From an uncultured Lachnospiraceae bacterium (GTDB lineage: Bacteria > Bacillota > Clostridia > Lachnospirales > Lachnospiraceae), in NCBI GenBank assembly GCA_902767065.1, contig CACXFW010000117.1:1-5807 (forward strand): a stretch of DNA of 5,807 bases. The letters are read 5' to 3'. The notes beneath the pieces are model-generated. The model had not been told where the DNA came from. It saw nothing but the letters and a program-made list of their open reading frames with translations, and did not search any database. Each line of letters begins with the position of its first letter. Position 1 is the first letter of the stretch. Of this stretch, positions 4,648 through 5,807 are shown piece after piece. The position numbers and the translations under genes are program-made.

Positions 4648-5807
4648 TCAGTCGAGTCCTTTCGGCCTGCGGAAATAATTGAAGTTGTTCGTTGTCGTCA
4701 CGGTCACGGTCTGGGTCGTTTTCGAACACTGGATCCAGATTCGCTGTCCAAGCTCGTTTGTCCCCATAAAGATCCCGACCGTGTTGTAAGGGATAATATC
4801 CTCCTCTGTCTGTTCCACCATCGGGTTCAGGCGGTCGTCATACGAGTTAATGAACCCAAGATCCCCCGGCCTCAGATCCTTTTCCGTTACACTGCTCCTG
4901 TTTCCGATTTCATCCGTATTCTCCCAGATCTTAACAATCTGCCCTGTATTCCCCCCGCCTATGGTATATCCTGAATACCGGAAAATGAAATTCACAAAGC
5001 CTCCTGAATTCAGGCCGCAGGCAACCTCTCCGTTTCCTTCCTCTGTTTCTGTCCAGCCAAAATCTGAGATGCCTGTATGGTTCCCCGGTTCTCCATCCTC
5101 CTGGTACGGGATGACACCAACGCAGCTCAGTGCATTCAGGATCAGCTTCCTTCGTTGTTCGGACACTTTGGAAGGAGAAACCGATGCAGTTTCCTGTATC
5201 GTATAAACCCTTGCATCCCTGTGCCAGATTGATTTCCTGACAGAGACTTTGACATACTGCCCTCTGGCCGTATCAAAGAACCATTTCCCTCCGCGGGAGG
5301 AAATCTCAATCAGGTTCCCGTCGTAGCCGTACGGTTTCCCGTCCTTCCAGACCGCAATCCGTGGGCAATCCACATACTCTGCATATTTTGCTAGCATCTC
5401 CTCATCCAGTTCCACATCCACGTCATCTACACCGCTGATGCCGTCGTACAGTTCTGTCCATTTACTTTTTGATATGATGGATGCCTGATCCCGGTTTTCA
5501 CGGTCCCAGTAAAAATCGTCATCACCATCTTCCATAAGCTTGTCGAATCCTTCCGGATATTCGCCGACCGCCACCGCTTTCCGTTTATAGCTGTATCCGT
5601 TATTCACATCCGTATAGAACAGTTCCGGAATGTGATGAATCCGGATCTCGATATCAAGGTCATAGTGGTCACCGTCGCACCAGTATTCCTCATGTCCCGG
5701 ACAATAATAGATCACTGCTCTTTCCCTGTGGCCGCTGCAATACGCTTCATAATCATGGCAGGTATAATTGTAGAGGCGTTCCTTACAGTAATATCCGTAT
5801 CTCGGCT
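4648..5807 (-). CDS. CD1108-like NlpC/P60-fold protein with degenerate active site, 5' end missing
   Basis: The frame is open to the right edge (first full codon at 5805), so the N-terminus is outside; 385 residues are visible. Residues 7-47 hold closely spaced Cys/His motifs: C7, CH 16-17, CSGH 23-26, CPGH 35-38, CDGDH 43-47. These recall the CxGH repeats I associate with the CD1108 family of Tn1549-type conjugative elements. A linker with KWTELYDGI (115-123) follows, then a W-K-D-G-x-P-Y module (148-190). The C-terminal NlpC/P60 (C40) fold runs from LILNALSCVGVIPY (221-234) through GLNSGGFVNFIF (264-275), LRPGDLGFI (311-319), NTVGIFMG (341-348) and IWIQC (356-360) to the end. In active relatives these read GLDCSGFV, NHVGIY and WIHC, so Ser267, Thr342 and Gln359 replace the catalytic Cys, His and His. 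The protein is probably non-enzymatic, perhaps a wall-binding or structural part. A GTG at 5715 is internal and not the start. Confidence 0.72.
   Translation of the reverse strand, partial: PRYGYYCKERLYNYTCHDYEAYCSGHRERAVIYYCPGHEEYWCDGDHYDLDIEIRIHHIPELFYTDVNNGYSYKRKAVAVGEYPEGFDKLMEDGDDDFYWDRENRDQASIISKSKWTELYDGISGVDDVDVELDEEMLAKYAEYVDCPRIAVWKDGKPYGYDGNLIEISSRGGKWFFDTARGQYVKVSVRKSIWHRDARVYTIQETASVSPSKVSEQRRKLILNALSCVGVIPYQEDGEPGNHTGISDFGWTETEEGNGEVACGLNSGGFVNFIFRYSGYTIGGGNTGQIVKIWENTDEIGNRSSVTEKDLRPGDLGFINSYDDRLNPMVEQTEEDIIPYNTVGIFMGTNELGQRIWIQCSKTTQTVTVTTTNNFNYFRRPKGLD

Noticed and set aside
1..5807. Attachment sites, insertion sequences, CRISPR repeats or tRNA genes
   Set aside because: I looked on both strands and saw no integrase or transposase, no terminal inverted repeats, no regularly spaced repeats and no tRNA-like fold.

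Overview
The window looks like accessory DNA of a Bacillota (Firmicutes) bacterium, most likely a gut-type clostridial or erysipelotrichial lineage. Base composition is moderate, Shine-Dalgarno sequences are strong AGGAGG types, and promoters are of the TTGACA/TATAAT kind. The protein families (RpoD-like sigma, XRE regulator, transglutaminase-like exoprotein, NlpC/P60-fold protein with CxGH repeats) also fit. The assignment rests on gene style, because there is no rRNA or other phylogenetic marker.

Layout. At the left edge is the 3' part of a plus-strand gene of the putative molybdenum-carrier/YpsA-like family (1-440). It converges on a run of five minus-strand genes, which in their own direction of transcription (right to left) are: (1) a 5'-truncated large protein with Cys/His repeats and a degenerate NlpC/P60 domain, resembling the CD1108-type wall proteins of Tn1549-like conjugative elements (4648 to beyond 5807); (2) a 256-aa exported protein with a signal peptide and a C-terminal membrane anchor (3758-4528); (3) a 347-aa sigma-70 factor with a complete RpoD-like core (2555-3598); (4) a 520-aa membrane-anchored transglutaminase-like protein (932-2494); (5) an 80-aa XRE/Cro-type regulator (572-814). 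There is no tRNA, rRNA, CRISPR array, integrase or recognisable attachment site.

The most striking signal is in the promoters. The sigma gene and the transglutaminase gene each have a promoter with an 18-base spacer, and both spacers carry the same 16-bp dyad (ATACCT-N4-AGGTAT type) at the same offset from the -10 box. This suggests that the two genes are switched together, either by one repressor/activator or by the sigma factor itself. Upstream of the sigma promoter lie a second candidate promoter and a pair of overlapping, mutually exclusive inverted repeats.

On the protein side, the NlpC/P60-fold protein has lost the residues expected at all three catalytic positions (Cys, His, His replaced by Ser, Thr, Gln). 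It also shares a W-(D/N)-G-x-P-Y-x-x-D-G module with the anchored protein encoded next to it. Inference: the group may be an element-borne or niche-specific cell-surface module (two exported proteins plus a surface transglutaminase-like enzyme) under its own sigma factor and a small DNA-binding regulator. The joint function is not established by the sequence.
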